Source: Oleiagrimonas citrea
Lineage (GTDB): Bacteria > Pseudomonadota > Gammaproteobacteria > Xanthomonadales > Rhodanobacteraceae
Direction of reading: 5' to 3'
Assembly (NCBI RefSeq): GCF_012395255.1
Contig: NZ_JAAZQD010000002.1
Coordinates: forward strand, 389,929 to 453,928
DNA length: 64,000 bases
Numbering within the stretch: position 1 is the first letter of the stretch; every line of letters starts with the position of its first letter. The notes under the pieces are model-generated. The model had not been told where the DNA came from. It was given only the letters and a program-made list of their open reading frames with translations, and ran no database searches. Below are positions 38,336-47,677 of the stretch, piece by piece. The position numbers were made by a program, and so were the translations under genes.

Positions 38336-39568
38336 ATGCGCATCTATCTGGTCGGCGGCGCGGTCCGCGACAAGCTGCTCCAACGCCCCGTCGCCGATCG
38401 CGACTACGTGGTCGTGGGCGCACGCCCCGAAGAACTGATCGAAGCCGGCTACAAGCCGGTCGGCAGCGATTTCCCGGTGTTCCTGCATCCCGAGAGCGGT
38501 GAGGAATACGCGCTCGCGCGCACCGAACGCAAGAGCGGCCGCGGCTACCATGGCTTCACCTTCCACGCCGAACCGACGGTGACACTGGAACAGGACCTGA
38601 TCCGCCGCGACCTCACCATCAACGCCATGGCCGAGGACGCCGACGGCGCGCTGGTCGATCCCTTCGGCGGCGCGGCCGATCTCGAAGCGCGCGTTTTGCG
38701 TCACGTCTCGCCGGCGTTCGCCGAGGACCCGGTGCGCGTGCTGCGCGTGGCCCGCTTCGCCGCGCGCTACGCACCGTTGGGCTTTCGCGTCGCCGGGGAA
38801 ACCATGGCGCTGATGCAGCGCATGACCGCCGATGGCGAGATCGATCACCTGGTGCCCGAACGCGTCTGGGCCGAGACCCGCAAGGCGCTGCGCGAGCCGC
38901 AGCCATCGGCCTTCCTGCAGGTGTTGCGCCAGGCCGGCGCGCTGCGTGTGCTGTTTCCCGAGATCGACGCGCTGTACGGGGTACCGCAGCGCGCCGAATA
39001 CCATCCGGAAATCGACACCGGCGTGCACGTCGAACTGGTCCTCGACATGGCCGCACGGCTGGCGCCCGGTGACGACCTGGTCGGCTTCTGCGCCCTGGTC
39101 CACGATCTTGGCAAGGCGCGCACGCCGGAAGCCGAATGGCCGCGCCACATCATGCACGAACAACGCGGCACCGAACCTGTGCGCGCGCTGGCCAAGCGCC
39201 TGAAGCTGCCAACCGACTACCGCGACCTCGGACTGCTGGTCTGCCGCGAGCATCTGCACGCGCACCGCGCGCTGCAGCTGAAACCGAAGACCGTACTCGG
39301 CCTGCTGGACAAGCTCGATGCCCTGCGCCGCCCGCAGCGCCTGGAGACGTTCCTGACGGCCTGCGAAGCCGACGCCCGCGGCCGCACCGGCCATGCTGAC
39401 GACGCCTATCCGCAGGCCGATTTCCTGCGTGCGGCGCGCGCGGCGGCGGTCACGGTCACGGCCGCACCGTTCATCGAACAGGGGCTGCAAGGGCCAGCCA
39501 TCGGCGAAGCCATGCAGCGTGCCCGCACGCGCGCCATCGCCGAAGTGGAGAAACCCGCAACGGCATGA
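38336..39568 (+). CDS. cca: Multifunctional CCA tRNA nucleotidyltransferase
   Basis: 410 residues, class II Cca with an HD domain, as in E. coli (412). VGGAVRD (6-12) and the catalytic D21/D23 in DRDYVVVG form the nucleotidyltransferase head; [10 protein letters not shown] and the [15 protein letters not shown] block bind tRNA and NTP; H256/D257 in VHDLGK mark the phosphohydrolase domain. It adds or repairs the 3' CCA end of tRNAs and has 2',3'-cyclic phosphodiesterase activity in this family. Convergent with the MidA-like gene, 27 bp apart. Confidence 0.96.
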   Translation: MRIYLVGGAVRDKLLQRPVADRDYVVVGARPEELIEAGYKPVGSDFPVFLHPESGEEYALARTERKSGRGYHGFTFHAEPTVTLEQDLIRRDLTINAMAEDADGALVDPFGGAADLEARVLRHVSPAFAEDPVRVLRVARFAARYAPLGFRVAGETMALMQRMTADGEIDHLVPERVWAETRKALREPQPSAFLQVLRQAGALRVLFPEIDALYGVPQRAEYHPEIDTGVHVELVLDMAARLAPGDDLVGFCALVHDLGKARTPEAEWPRHIMHEQRGTEPVRALAKRLKLPTDYRDLGLLVCREHLHAHRALQLKPKTVLGLLDKLDALRRPQRLETFLTACEADARGRTGHADDAYPQADFLRAARAAAVTVTAAPFIEQGLQGPAIGEAMQRARTRAIAEVEKPATA

Positions 39569-39595
39569 CGCCGCGCGCGGAGGTATCGGACGCGC

Positions 39596-40810
39596 CTACA
39601 GCCGCTGCGAACGGTCCGCCAGACGCACGTCCTCGGGCAGTACGTCGGCCTGCAGACCGCGCGTGAACAGCATCACCTGGAAGCGCTCGCCCATCTCGCC
39701 CGGCAGGGTCAGATGCTTGACCTCCTGCGCCAGCGCGTAGCGGGTCTGCTCGTCGGCGGCCTGCGCGTGCGCGGCCTGGAACGCCTCCTGCAAGCCGCTG
39801 GCGATCAGAAACTGCGCCTGCGGCAGATACGCCGCCATCTCGAAGCCAGCCTGCACGCCGGCCTCGGCCAGCGCGGTGAAATCGACCGACGCGGTCAGAT
39901 CCTGCAACCCCGGATAACGCAGCACATCGGCATGCATGCGTTGGCGGTAGAACGCGCGCAGCGTGCCGTCGGTGCGCTCGGAATGGTAGTACTCGGCGCG
40001 CGGATAGCCGTAATCGACGAACAGCATCAACCCGGCCTCCAGCGTGCCGGCAACGGCCTGCATCCAGTACGGCAACTGCGGCAGCAGCTCGGAACGGTAG
40101 CCCTCGGCGAAACGTCCGCCCAGCGCGCGTTCGAGATGACGCACGGCGCCGGCCACCAGCGGATCGGCCGGACGCGCACTGCGCTGGAAGCGGCCCGCCT
40201 CGTCGGCCTCGACGTGCTCCTCGAACACCTCGCCCTCATGCAGGGTGAAGCGCGTGGCAGGCAGCGCATCGATGACTTCGTTGGCGAACAGCACGCCGCG
40301 CCATGCCTGTTCCGGCGGCCGCTCCAGCCAGGCCACGCGCGCATGCAGCTTCGGCGGCAGCGCCGCGCGCAGCCGTTCGCCCTGCCGTTCGCGCAGATCC
40401 GCGCTCGGCTCGAGGATGCGATAGCGGTAGGGCATCGCGCCGGCGGCGTCGAGCGCCTTGATCGCGGCCTCGGCGAATGCACCACTGCCGCCGCCCAGCT
40501 CGATCATCTCGGCCTGCGGACCGAGCTCGCGCAGCGCCGGTGCCAGCGTGTGCGCAACGCACTGCGCAAACAAATCGCCCAGCTCGGGCGCAGTGACGAA
40601 ATCGCCGGCCGCGCCGAATTTCGGCTTGCCGGCACTGTAGTAGCCCAGTCCCGGCGCATACAGGCAGCGCTCCATGAAGCGCGAGAACGGCATCGGTCCC
40701 TGCGCGGCGATTTCCTCGCGCAGGTGTTCGGCCAGCCGTTCGGCGTGGGCGCGTTCTTCGTCGTCGGGTTCGGGCAGGTGGGAATGCATGGATACGGCGT
40801 TCGGATTCAT
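39596..40810 (-). CDS. SAM-dependent methyltransferase, MidA / NDUFAF7 family (DUF185)
   Basis: 404 residues. GPMPFSRFMERCLYAPGLGYYSAG at the start, the SAM motif IELGGGSGAFAEA, then FANEVIDALPATRF and LFVDYGYPRAEYYH are hallmarks of the DUF185/MidA family. In eukaryotes NDUFAF7 dimethylates an arginine of complex I NDUFS2; the bacterial substrate is not established. It faces cca and the NDUFA9-like gene. Confidence 0.9.
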   Translation of the reverse strand: MNPNAVSMHSHLPEPDDEERAHAERLAEHLREEIAAQGPMPFSRFMERCLYAPGLGYYSAGKPKFGAAGDFVTAPELGDLFAQCVAHTLAPALRELGPQAEMIELGGGSGAFAEAAIKALDAAGAMPYRYRILEPSADLRERQGERLRAALPPKLHARVAWLERPPEQAWRGVLFANEVIDALPATRFTLHEGEVFEEHVEADEAGRFQRSARPADPLVAGAVRHLERALGGRFAEGYRSELLPQLPYWMQAVAGTLEAGLMLFVDYGYPRAEYYHSERTDGTLRAFYRQRMHADVLRYPGLQDLTASVDFTALAEAGVQAGFEMAAYLPQAQFLIASGLQEAFQAAHAQAADEQTRYALAQEVKHLTLPGEMGERFQVMLFTRGLQADVLPEDVRLADRSQRL

Positions 40811-40981
40811 CGCCGCAAGGATAGCCGATGCGGGAAGTCCGAGCGGCGGACACGGCCGAGACGAACGCCCGCCGAGCAGAACGAAGGTCCCGTCCGGTCG
40901 ATTTCTACTGTTCTGATTCCCGGGCGCAGACCGCGCCCGGCACGATGGCCGGACGCGGCGCGCAAACCGCGGGGACGGTGA

Positions 40982-43135
40982 TCAGAAATGCTTCTGCACG
41001 GTCAGGTACAGACCGCGACGGGGACCGAATTGCGGCGCACCGACGCCGATGCCACTGCCGTCACGCAGCTCGTAGGTGCGGTCGAGTGCATTGATGACGG
41101 CCAGCTGTGTGTGCAGTTTGCCTGTGTCGGCGAAGGTGAAGTCGTGCGACACGCTCAGGTTCAGCTGGAAGTAGTACGGCAGCGAGGCGCCGTTCGGCAC
41201 GCTGCCGTCCTTGCGCAGACCGCTGCCGAGGATGTAGTTCGCACCGACCGAAGTGGCATCGCCGAAGTCGTAGCTGACACCGCCGGACGAGGCCAGCTTC
41301 TGGTCGTGGTCCAGATGAATGTAGTGATCGGCGACGTAGGCCAGGTCTTCGGGCGCGAAGTTGTACTGGCTGGTGATGACGCGCTCGCCCATGGCACGAC
41401 TCAGCGCCAGGTTGAAGTACGCCGACAGCGGACCCGACGCATAGTTGGCGGTGAACTCCACGCCATGGACGCGGCCCTTGGCGTAGTTGAACGTCGAATA
41501 CACCAACGCGGCGCCGAACTGGCCTTCGTCCTGCAGGCGGCGGACCTTGCGGTAGTAGGCGTCCAGACCCAGCGTCAGGTTGTTGCCGATGTTCTGCTGC
41601 ACGCCCAGGTCGAAGTAGTCCGAACGCTGCGACAACGGCGTGTCGTTACCGTTGGCGCCATCCAGCGCATTGGTCGTGCCGGCGAACTTGGCGATGTTGT
41701 CGGTGCTGATCAGCTCGGTCGCCGGTGGCGTGAAGTAGCGGGCGTAGCCGGCGTGGACCGTGGTGTTGTCGGTGGCCTGATAGACCACGCCCAGACGCGG
41801 GCTGAGCTGGCTCTCGGTGCGGAAGGCCTGGTACTTGTCGCCGCGCAGACCGTAGTTCACGGTCCACTTGTCGCCGATGCTCCATTCGTCCTGCACGTAG
41901 GCGGCCCAGGTCTTGGCGATGATGCGGTTGCCGTCGAAGATGTTGATGGGCGTGGTGCTGGTCTGGTTGCCGTTCGCGTCGGCCGGGAACACGTAGGCGT
42001 TGTTGGTACTCAGTGCACGCTCGAAACTGCCGTAGAGGCCATAGCGCAGCGTGTTGGTGTCATTGAGCGGCGTGGAGAAGTCGGCCTGCAGCGTGCTGGC
42101 GCGGTTGCTGCGGTCGATGGCCGAGCTGACGCCGTTGAACATCAGGTCGCCGATCCTGTCCGGCATGAAGTCCAGGCTGCTGTAGCGCTGGCCCAGCGAC
42201 ACCTGATAGTCGGTCTTGCCCAGCTGCCCCTGCAGGGACAGCACGCCAAAGCGCGTGGTCTCGTTCTGGCGCTCGTTCAGATCCGCCGAATTGAACGCGG
42301 TCTGATTCATGTACTGGAACGACGGCTGCTGATCCGGGTTGTTGGGGATCTCGAACCGGTTGTGGGTCACACCGAACATGAAGCTGACGCGGGTGTGATC
42401 GTTGACCAGGTAGCTCAGGTCACCGAAGCCCTTCACCTGGTTGGTGTGATCGTGGATCGGCTTGCGGCTGGGCGTCGGGTTCTCGATGCCGACATCGCTC
42501 TGCAGATAGTTGGCGGTGCCGAAGAAGCTCCAGCGTCCGTGGCTGCCCCAGACCGAGGCGTTCGGGTTGATGGTGCCGAACGAACCGCCGGTAACGCCGA
42601 CACTGCCGCCGTTGCCCAGCTCATGGCCGTTCTTGGTGGTGATGTCGACCACTGCCGCAGTGCGCTCGCCGTACTGCGCCGGCAGCGCGCCGTCGAGCAG
42701 CTTCACGGTATGGATGATGCGCGTGTCCAGCGTCTGTCCGAATCCGGAGATCGACTCGGGAATGATCACGCCGTTGATGCGGTACTGCAGGTTGCCGTGG
42801 TCGCCGCGCACGTGTAGCCCGCCATAGGAATCCTTGACCACGCCCGGCGCCTGCAGCAGCACCTGATTGACCGGCGTCGCGTCGCCCAACGGCAGCTTCT
42901 GGATCGCGTGCTGCGTCATCACGTACTGGCTGCTGCCGGTTTCCGGCGACAGGGCATTGCGCGACTGGTCCAGCGTCGTGCTGACCTCGACGGCATTCAG
43001 GTCGACGGCCTTCTTCTGCGTCTGGCCGTGGTTGGCGTCCGGAGCCGGCTGGGGAGCGACCGGCTGCGTGGCGGCGAACACGGACGGAGCGGACAGGGCC
43101 AGGGCAAGACCCAGGGCAAGCGTGGTTTTCTTCAT
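40982..43135 (-). CDS. TonB-dependent outer-membrane receptor, probably zinc-responsive
   Basis: 717 residues. A signal peptide (MKKTTLALGLALALSAPSVFA) is followed by an N-terminal stretch with a TonB-box-like LNAVEVST, a plug domain (about 75-180, LHVRGDHGNLQYRINGV, QYGERTAAVVDITT) and a 22-strand barrel ending in the terminal phenylalanine VQKHF needed for BAM insertion. A His/Asp-rich loop, DHYIHLDHDQK, may bind metal. A Zur-like box over its promoter supports zinc uptake; the ligand is otherwise unknown. ATG 43135 begins the signal peptide; upstream in-frame codons include the promoter. Confidence 0.93.
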   Translation of the reverse strand: MKKTTLALGLALALSAPSVFAATQPVAPQPAPDANHGQTQKKAVDLNAVEVSTTLDQSRNALSPETGSSQYVMTQHAIQKLPLGDATPVNQVLLQAPGVVKDSYGGLHVRGDHGNLQYRINGVIIPESISGFGQTLDTRIIHTVKLLDGALPAQYGERTAAVVDITTKNGHELGNGGSVGVTGGSFGTINPNASVWGSHGRWSFFGTANYLQSDVGIENPTPSRKPIHDHTNQVKGFGDLSYLVNDHTRVSFMFGVTHNRFEIPNNPDQQPSFQYMNQTAFNSADLNERQNETTRFGVLSLQGQLGKTDYQVSLGQRYSSLDFMPDRIGDLMFNGVSSAIDRSNRASTLQADFSTPLNDTNTLRYGLYGSFERALSTNNAYVFPADANGNQTSTTPINIFDGNRIIAKTWAAYVQDEWSIGDKWTVNYGLRGDKYQAFRTESQLSPRLGVVYQATDNTTVHAGYARYFTPPATELISTDNIAKFAGTTNALDGANGNDTPLSQRSDYFDLGVQQNIGNNLTLGLDAYYRKVRRLQDEGQFGAALVYSTFNYAKGRVHGVEFTANYASGPLSAYFNLALSRAMGERVITSQYNFAPEDLAYVADHYIHLDHDQKLASSGGVSYDFGDATSVGANYILGSGLRKDGSVPNGASLPYYFQLNLSVSHDFTFADTGKLHTQLAVINALDRTYELRDGSGIGVGAPQFGPRRGLYLTVQKHF

Positions 43136-43181
43136 CGGGACAGATATTCCGGACAAGCGGTGAGAGGGAGCATCGAACTGT

Positions 43182-43200
43182 AATGTTATAATGTTACATT
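43182..43200 (-). promoter_or_regulatory. Zur-like box overlapping the receptor promoter
   Basis: Plus-strand AATGTTATA-A-TGTTACATT matches the symmetric gammaproteobacterial Zur core AATGTTATA-N-TATAACATT with a perfect left half and 7 of 9 in the right. It covers the -10 box TATAAC of a promoter on the minus strand (-10 at 43185-43190, -35 TTGCCG at 43207-43212, 16-bp spacer), the classical position for repression. Confidence 0.65.
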
Positions 43201-43319
43201 CACGGTCGGCAAACCCCCATGGCCCGAAAGTCATGGTTGCCCCGCTCACATCGACGCGGCGTCACAAGAAGAGGTATGACCGCGTTCGGCCAGACCAAAG
43301 ATTTTCGGCAAGTCACGCC

Positions 43320-43718
43320 TCACACGAGCTGGTCGCGTCCTTGCGCATAGGCGCTCTTCAATATCTCGAGGTCCGGTGCCGAAAGATGAAAGGCGAATAT
43401 CGGCAGCAGACGCTCGAATTCGTGCGGAAAGAACCATTCACTGAATCGATGCCAGCATGTCCGGTCATCGGGAAGGTGTTCGTAGAAAGCGCATACAGCT
43501 GCCGTCGACGCATCGTTGGGCAAACGGCCCGAACGGTCCGAACAGCACCAGTCAGCGAAACGCAGAGTCCGCCGTATTGATGACGCATCCTTACGCCGAA
43601 CGGCCTCATCGAAAGCAAGCTTCAGCTCGATCCAGAGCGCCATCGGCGTGCGGGCCTGCTCGATGCAGACCCGCAACTCTGGAAGCTCGATCAGCGCCTG
43701 ACGGCGCCACGCACTCAC
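43320..43718 (-). CDS. Hypothetical protein (small helical, DUF7674-like?)
   Basis: 132 residues, soluble and helical, rich in Trp and Cys (FADWCCSDRSG, DDRTCWHRFSEWFF). It has a weak resemblance, from memory only, to DUF7674-type proteins that occur near contact-dependent toxin loci. Its start is 6 bp after the stop of the upstream DUF6159-like gene, so it is probably translated from the same message. Function unknown. Confidence 0.55.
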   Translation of the reverse strand: MSAWRRQALIELPELRVCIEQARTPMALWIELKLAFDEAVRRKDASSIRRTLRFADWCCSDRSGRLPNDASTAAVCAFYEHLPDDRTCWHRFSEWFFPHEFERLLPIFAFHLSAPDLEILKSAYAQGRDQLV

Positions 43719-43724
43719 GAACGA

Positions 43725-44582
43725 TCAACGCTTGCTGCGAAACGCCTGATCCAGCAGCGCCTGATCGAAACCGTTGCCGGCATCGCCGTATTCGGCGTAG
43801 CGGTACAGGGCGGCAGCGTAGATGCCCTGCAAGGCCGACTGGATCAGCGCCAGCGCGATGAAGGCCAGCACGCCGAGCACGGCCAGCACGGGGATCAGCA
43901 CCGCCGCATGCAGCGAGACGCTGAACGTGATGCCGGCGAATAGCGCTACCACGATCAGCATGAAGCCCAGCGAAAACACCACGCTGATTCCGGCGTTGCC
44001 GATGATGTTCTCGCCCCAGGTCTGCTTGAGCAGCTGCGTGCTGCGCTTGACCGCTTCATACGGCCCGACATCGGTCGCCGCCAGCACCGGCACCACCAGG
44101 AAGGTCGCCACGGTCCAGGCAAGTCCGACCAGACCGATCAACAGACGGCCGATCAGCCCCAGCCGTTCCTGCAGCATGCGCAGCACCATGCCCACGGTGG
44201 AGGCGATCAGCGCGTAACCGAGAATCTGCGGCCACTTCGAGGCGGCCAGACGCAGCCCGTCGCCGACGCTCGGACGCTCGCCGTTCATGCAGGCCATCGC
44301 CGAGCCCACCAACGCGGTATTGAAGAAGAAGATCACGCTGTATTGCACGACGTAGAACACGAACAGGCCGATGTAGAACCCGCTCGAATGCTGCATCGAT
44401 TGCACCGGCGCGCTGCCGGAATGCGCCTCGAACGCGGCGAAGACCGGCGCGGCGAAGCTTGCCAGCACCAACAGGCAGCACAGCCCCGAAAGCAATGGAA
44501 ACACCAACAGACGGCGCTCCCGATTGAGCATGCCGGCACTGGCCTTGGCCAGCGCCCAGCTGCGTGCGAATCGTCCAGCCAT
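43725..44582 (-). CDS. DUF6159-like polytopic membrane protein
   Basis: 285 residues with six predicted membrane helices (about 30-55, 75-98, 120-140, 148-172, 198-225, 232-262). Sequence style (FARSWALAKASAGML, RRLLVFPLLSGL, GLRLAASKWPQILGYALIA, YEAVKRSTQLLKQTWGENII) fits the DUF6159 family, whose function is unknown. GGAGGAG directly precedes ATG 44582. It is followed by a small unknown gene and preceded by an MscS-type channel gene, all on the minus strand. Confidence 0.75.
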   Translation of the reverse strand: MAGRFARSWALAKASAGMLNRERRLLVFPLLSGLCCLLVLASFAAPVFAAFEAHSGSAPVQSMQHSSGFYIGLFVFYVVQYSVIFFFNTALVGSAMACMNGERPSVGDGLRLAASKWPQILGYALIASTVGMVLRMLQERLGLIGRLLIGLVGLAWTVATFLVVPVLAATDVGPYEAVKRSTQLLKQTWGENIIGNAGISVVFSLGFMLIVVALFAGITFSVSLHAAVLIPVLAVLGVLAFIALALIQSALQGIYAAALYRYAEYGDAGNGFDQALLDQAFRSKR

Positions 44583-44618
44583 CACTCCTCCCCCGCGCAT
44601 CCCGCGCTACGTACTTGT

Positions 44619-45914
44619 CTACCCGCCATTGTGCGCATCGCGCGGAGGCGAATCCAGTCGTGCATGCGTGTCGCCCGAACCGCCATCCTCGCCCATGCGC
44701 CCGAGACCGGCACGCATGTCGCGGCCCGTGGGCTGCTGGAACAGCGCCAGGCCGAACTCGGGAAGGATCGCCATCAGGTGATCGAAGATGTCGCCCTGGA
44801 TGCCCTCGTACTCGACCCAGGCCGTGGTGTTGGTGAAGCAATACACCTCCACCGGGATGCCCGCAGGCGTCGGATCGAGCACGCGCACCATGCAGGTCAA
44901 CTCGTGATTGATGTGCGGATGCGCCTGCAAGTAGGCCAGCGCATAGGCGCGGAACGTGCCGAGATTGGTCAGACGCCGCTGGTTGACCGGCACGTTGCCC
45001 GGATCGCCCAGCGCGCTGTTCCATTCAGCCAGCTCGTCCTGCTTCCTTTGCAGGTAGTCCTTGAGCAGGCGGAAACGGCAGAGGTGCTTTTTCTCGTCGT
45101 CGCGGAGGAACCGCGCGCTACCGGCATCCAGATAGATCGCCCGTTTGATGCGCCGCGCACCGGCGTCCTGCATACCACGCCAGTTCTGGAACGAATCGGA
45201 GATCAACCGCCAGGTGGGAATGGTGGTGATGGTCTTGTCCCAGTTCTGCACCTTCACCGTGTGCAAGGCGATGTCGATGACGTCGCCGTCGGCGTTGAAC
45301 TGCGGCATGGATATCCAATCGCCCACGCGAAGCATGTCGTTGGTGGCGATCTGCACGCTGGCGACGAGGCTGAGGATGGTGTCCTTGAACACCAACAGCA
45401 GCACCGCCGAAATCGCGCCCAGCCCGGACAGCAGCAGCAGCGGCGAGCGACCGACCAGCGTCGCGATGATGATGATCGCGCCGACCACGAACAGCATGAT
45501 CTTGACCAGCTGCACATAGCCCTTGATCGAGCGCATGCGCCCATGCGGCGTCTTCTGGTAGAGCGCCTCCAGCGCGTTGAACACGGCGCTGAGCGCGAGG
45601 AAACCGTAGACCGCGGTCATCGCCAGCGCCAGTCGCTGGATGCCGGCGTCCCAATCGTCCGGCACGTTCGGTACAAGCTTGATGCCGAACTGGATCACAA
45701 GCATCGGCACGACCTGGGCCAGGCGCTTGAACACGCCGGCATCGACCATTTCATCGTCCCAGTGCCAGACCGTGCGCCGCGTCACCGCGCGCACCAGCCG
45801 CAGCAGCACGCGACGGGTGACGATGTTGGTCAGCCACGCCAACAAGACCAGGCCGAGGGAATACCACACGGTCAGCGCGAACGGCGAATCGAGCCAGTCT
45901 TTGATCTGTTCCAT
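44619..45914 (-). CDS. Mechanosensitive channel, MscS superfamily (YbdG/MscM-like)
   Basis: 431 residues. Five N-terminal helices, with the pore helix and MscS beta domain in AISAVLLLVFKDTILSLVAS and NDMLRVGDWISMPQFNADGDVIDIALHTVKVQNWDKTITTIPTW. Length and the insert in the C-terminal cytoplasmic domain resemble E. coli YbdG (415), a miniconductance channel, more than MscS (286). It protects against hypo-osmotic shock by releasing solutes. ATG 45914 was chosen; the frame continues upstream as non-coding shadow. Divergent from the pteridine reductase gene. Confidence 0.9.
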   Translation of the reverse strand: MEQIKDWLDSPFALTVWYSLGLVLLAWLTNIVTRRVLLRLVRAVTRRTVWHWDDEMVDAGVFKRLAQVVPMLVIQFGIKLVPNVPDDWDAGIQRLALAMTAVYGFLALSAVFNALEALYQKTPHGRMRSIKGYVQLVKIMLFVVGAIIIIATLVGRSPLLLLSGLGAISAVLLLVFKDTILSLVASVQIATNDMLRVGDWISMPQFNADGDVIDIALHTVKVQNWDKTITTIPTWRLISDSFQNWRGMQDAGARRIKRAIYLDAGSARFLRDDEKKHLCRFRLLKDYLQRKQDELAEWNSALGDPGNVPVNQRRLTNLGTFRAYALAYLQAHPHINHELTCMVRVLDPTPAGIPVEVYCFTNTTAWVEYEGIQGDIFDHLMAILPEFGLALFQQPTGRDMRAGLGRMGEDGGSGDTHARLDSPPRDAHNGG

Positions 45915-45974
45915 CGAAAAGCGGGACACTTGCGGATAAAGGCAAGAGCATAGCCACACAGGTGCGCACATCCA

Positions 45975-46727
45975 ATGCAGACCCATGACGATTCCCGCCC
46001 CGTCGCCCTGATCACCGGCGCCGCTCGCCGCATCGGCGCCGGCATCGCACGGCACCTGCATGCCGCCGGATACGATCTGCTGCTGCACTATCGCAACTCG
46101 GACGACGCCATGCGGACGCTGTGCGCGGATCTGCAGGCGGCGCGCGCGGACTCCGTGCACGCCGTCGCCGCCGACCTCGCCGAGGCACAGGCCGCGAAGA
46201 CGCTGGTCGACGCCGCCATGCAGCGCTTCCACCGGCTCGACGCACTGGTCAACAATGCCTCGGCCTTCTTTGCCTCGCCCCTGGAAGACACCACGGCAGC
46301 GCAGTGGGACACGCTGTTCGCGGTCAATGCTCGCGCGCCGTTCCTGCTGTGCCAGGCCGCCGCGCCAGCGCTGCGCGAGCGGTGCGGCGCCATCGTCAAC
46401 CTCACCGACCTGCACGCCGCACGACCGCGCCCCGACCTGCTGGCCTATGCCGCCTCCAAGGCCGCGCTGGAAGCCCTGACCCGAGGCATGGCCACGACAC
46501 TCGGCCCGGACGTGCGCGTCAACGCCGTCGCGCCGGGCGCGATCCTGTGGCCCGAGGACGAAAGCGATCCGGCTGCGCGCGAAGCCATGCTTGCCCACAC
46601 GCCGCTCGGCCGCATCGGCCGCGTCGAGGAAATCGCCGAAAGCGTACGCTGGCTGCTGATGGATGCCGGATTCGTGACCGGCCAGATTCTGCGCGTCGAT
46701 GGCGGACGCGACGCGCACTGGGCGTGA
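45975..46727 (+). CDS. Pteridine reductase (SDR family, FolM/PTR1-like)
   Basis: 250 residues, short-chain dehydrogenase. The dinucleotide motif TGAARRIG has the arginine-rich TGxxxRxG signature typical of pteridine reductases, HYRNSDD follows strand 2, and the catalytic YAASK (YxxxK) is present. These enzymes reduce dihydrobiopterin, dihydromonapterin or dihydrofolate with NADPH. The convergent folK-folB genes next door support a folate/pterin role. Confidence 0.87.
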   Translation: MQTHDDSRPVALITGAARRIGAGIARHLHAAGYDLLLHYRNSDDAMRTLCADLQAARADSVHAVAADLAEAQAAKTLVDAAMQRFHRLDALVNNASAFFASPLEDTTAAQWDTLFAVNARAPFLLCQAAAPALRERCGAIVNLTDLHAARPRPDLLAYAASKAALEALTRGMATTLGPDVRVNAVAPGAILWPEDESDPAAREAMLAHTPLGRIGRVEEIAESVRWLLMDAGFVTGQILRVDGGRDAHWA

Positions 46728-46760
46728 CCCTCCGCCGGATCGGGCATTGCGCCCGGGGTC

Positions 46761-47150
46761 TCAGGCCCGCCGCCAGACCAGCGTCACGCGTTCCTTCAAC
46801 CCCACTCCAGAAAGCCACAGCCGCCCCTCTGCATCCATCGTCACAGCGCGCTCGGCGGGCACGCCGATGATGGCCGGCGCGCTGGACTGCAGCGGCGTGT
46901 GCACGACACGGCCGTGCTCGAGGTCCAGCACATAGGTGCCGGTGTAGAAGTTGGACTCGCGGGCGCGGTCCTCCGGCGTCGGATCGGGCAGCGGATCGCG
47001 GTTCTGCGCGACGCTGACATAGCCGTCATCGGTGTAGATCAGCGTGCCGCTCTGCCTCCCTGGCCAGACGAAATCCTCACCGTCGGCGCGATGCACGACG
47101 AAGCGCTCCAGGGTCCAGACACCAACCAGATCCTGCTTGCGCAACGTCAT
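46761..47150 (-). CDS. Lipocalin-like domain protein
   Basis: 129 residues. LVGVWTLERFVVHRADGEDF, GTLIYTDDGYVSVAQNR and the final RLWLSGVGLKERVTLVWRR match the lipocalin-like domain family (small beta-barrel). No signal peptide, so cytoplasmic. Its ATG overlaps the folK stop by 4 bp (ATGA), showing translational coupling to folate genes; ligand unknown. Confidence 0.8.
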   Translation of the reverse strand: MTLRKQDLVGVWTLERFVVHRADGEDFVWPGRQSGTLIYTDDGYVSVAQNRDPLPDPTPEDRARESNFYTGTYVLDLEHGRVVHTPLQSSAPAIIGVPAERAVTMDAEGRLWLSGVGLKERVTLVWRRA

Positions 47151-47677
47151 GAGCCGGATACCTGTTTGCTGGCGGAAGCGCCCGTCGCGGCAGGTTCCAG
47201 CGCGCAGACCTCGAAGGCGCGCTCGTAATCCGGGTGCACGGCCCACAGCTGCGCTAGCGTGCGGCCATCGCCCGGCACCACGGTCTCAGGCGCAATGTCG
47301 ACCAGCGGCTTCAGCACGAAAGCATGGCGAAGTTCGTCACGCGGAATCTGCAGGTGACCCGGACCGCGCACGACGCGGTCGCCGAACAGCACAATGTCGA
47401 TGTCCAGCGTGCGACTGGAAAAACGCGGTCCGTCGCGGCGGCGACCCTCGGCGTCCTCCAGCGCGTGCAGCCAGGCGTTCAACGCTTCCGGCTCCAGGTC
47501 GGTATCGAGACCGACGCCGAGATTGAGGAACGCCGCACCCTCGAAGCCCACGGACGCAGTACGGTAGGTCGGCGAGATGCGCAGTGCGCCGAAACGCTCG
47601 CGCAGCGCCGTCAGCGCCGCACGCAGGTGGCGCTCGGGCTCGATATTACTGCCCAGACTGAGAAGAACCGCGGTCAT
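47147..47677 (-). CDS. folK: 2-amino-4-hydroxy-6-hydroxymethyldihydropteridine pyrophosphokinase
   Basis: 176 residues. LLSLGSNIEPERHL, the acidic SSRTLDIDIVLFGD metal-binding motif and the IPRDELRHAFVLKPLVDIAP motif identify HPPK, which transfers pyrophosphate from ATP to 6-hydroxymethyl-dihydropterin. Its start overlaps the folB stop by 4 bp and its stop overlaps the lipocalin-like start, forming a tightly coupled trio. Confidence 0.96.
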   Translation of the reverse strand: MTAVLLSLGSNIEPERHLRAALTALRERFGALRISPTYRTASVGFEGAAFLNLGVGLDTDLEPEALNAWLHALEDAEGRRRDGPRFSSRTLDIDIVLFGDRVVRGPGHLQIPRDELRHAFVLKPLVDIAPETVVPGDGRTLAQLWAVHPDYERAFEVCALEPAATGASASKQVSGS

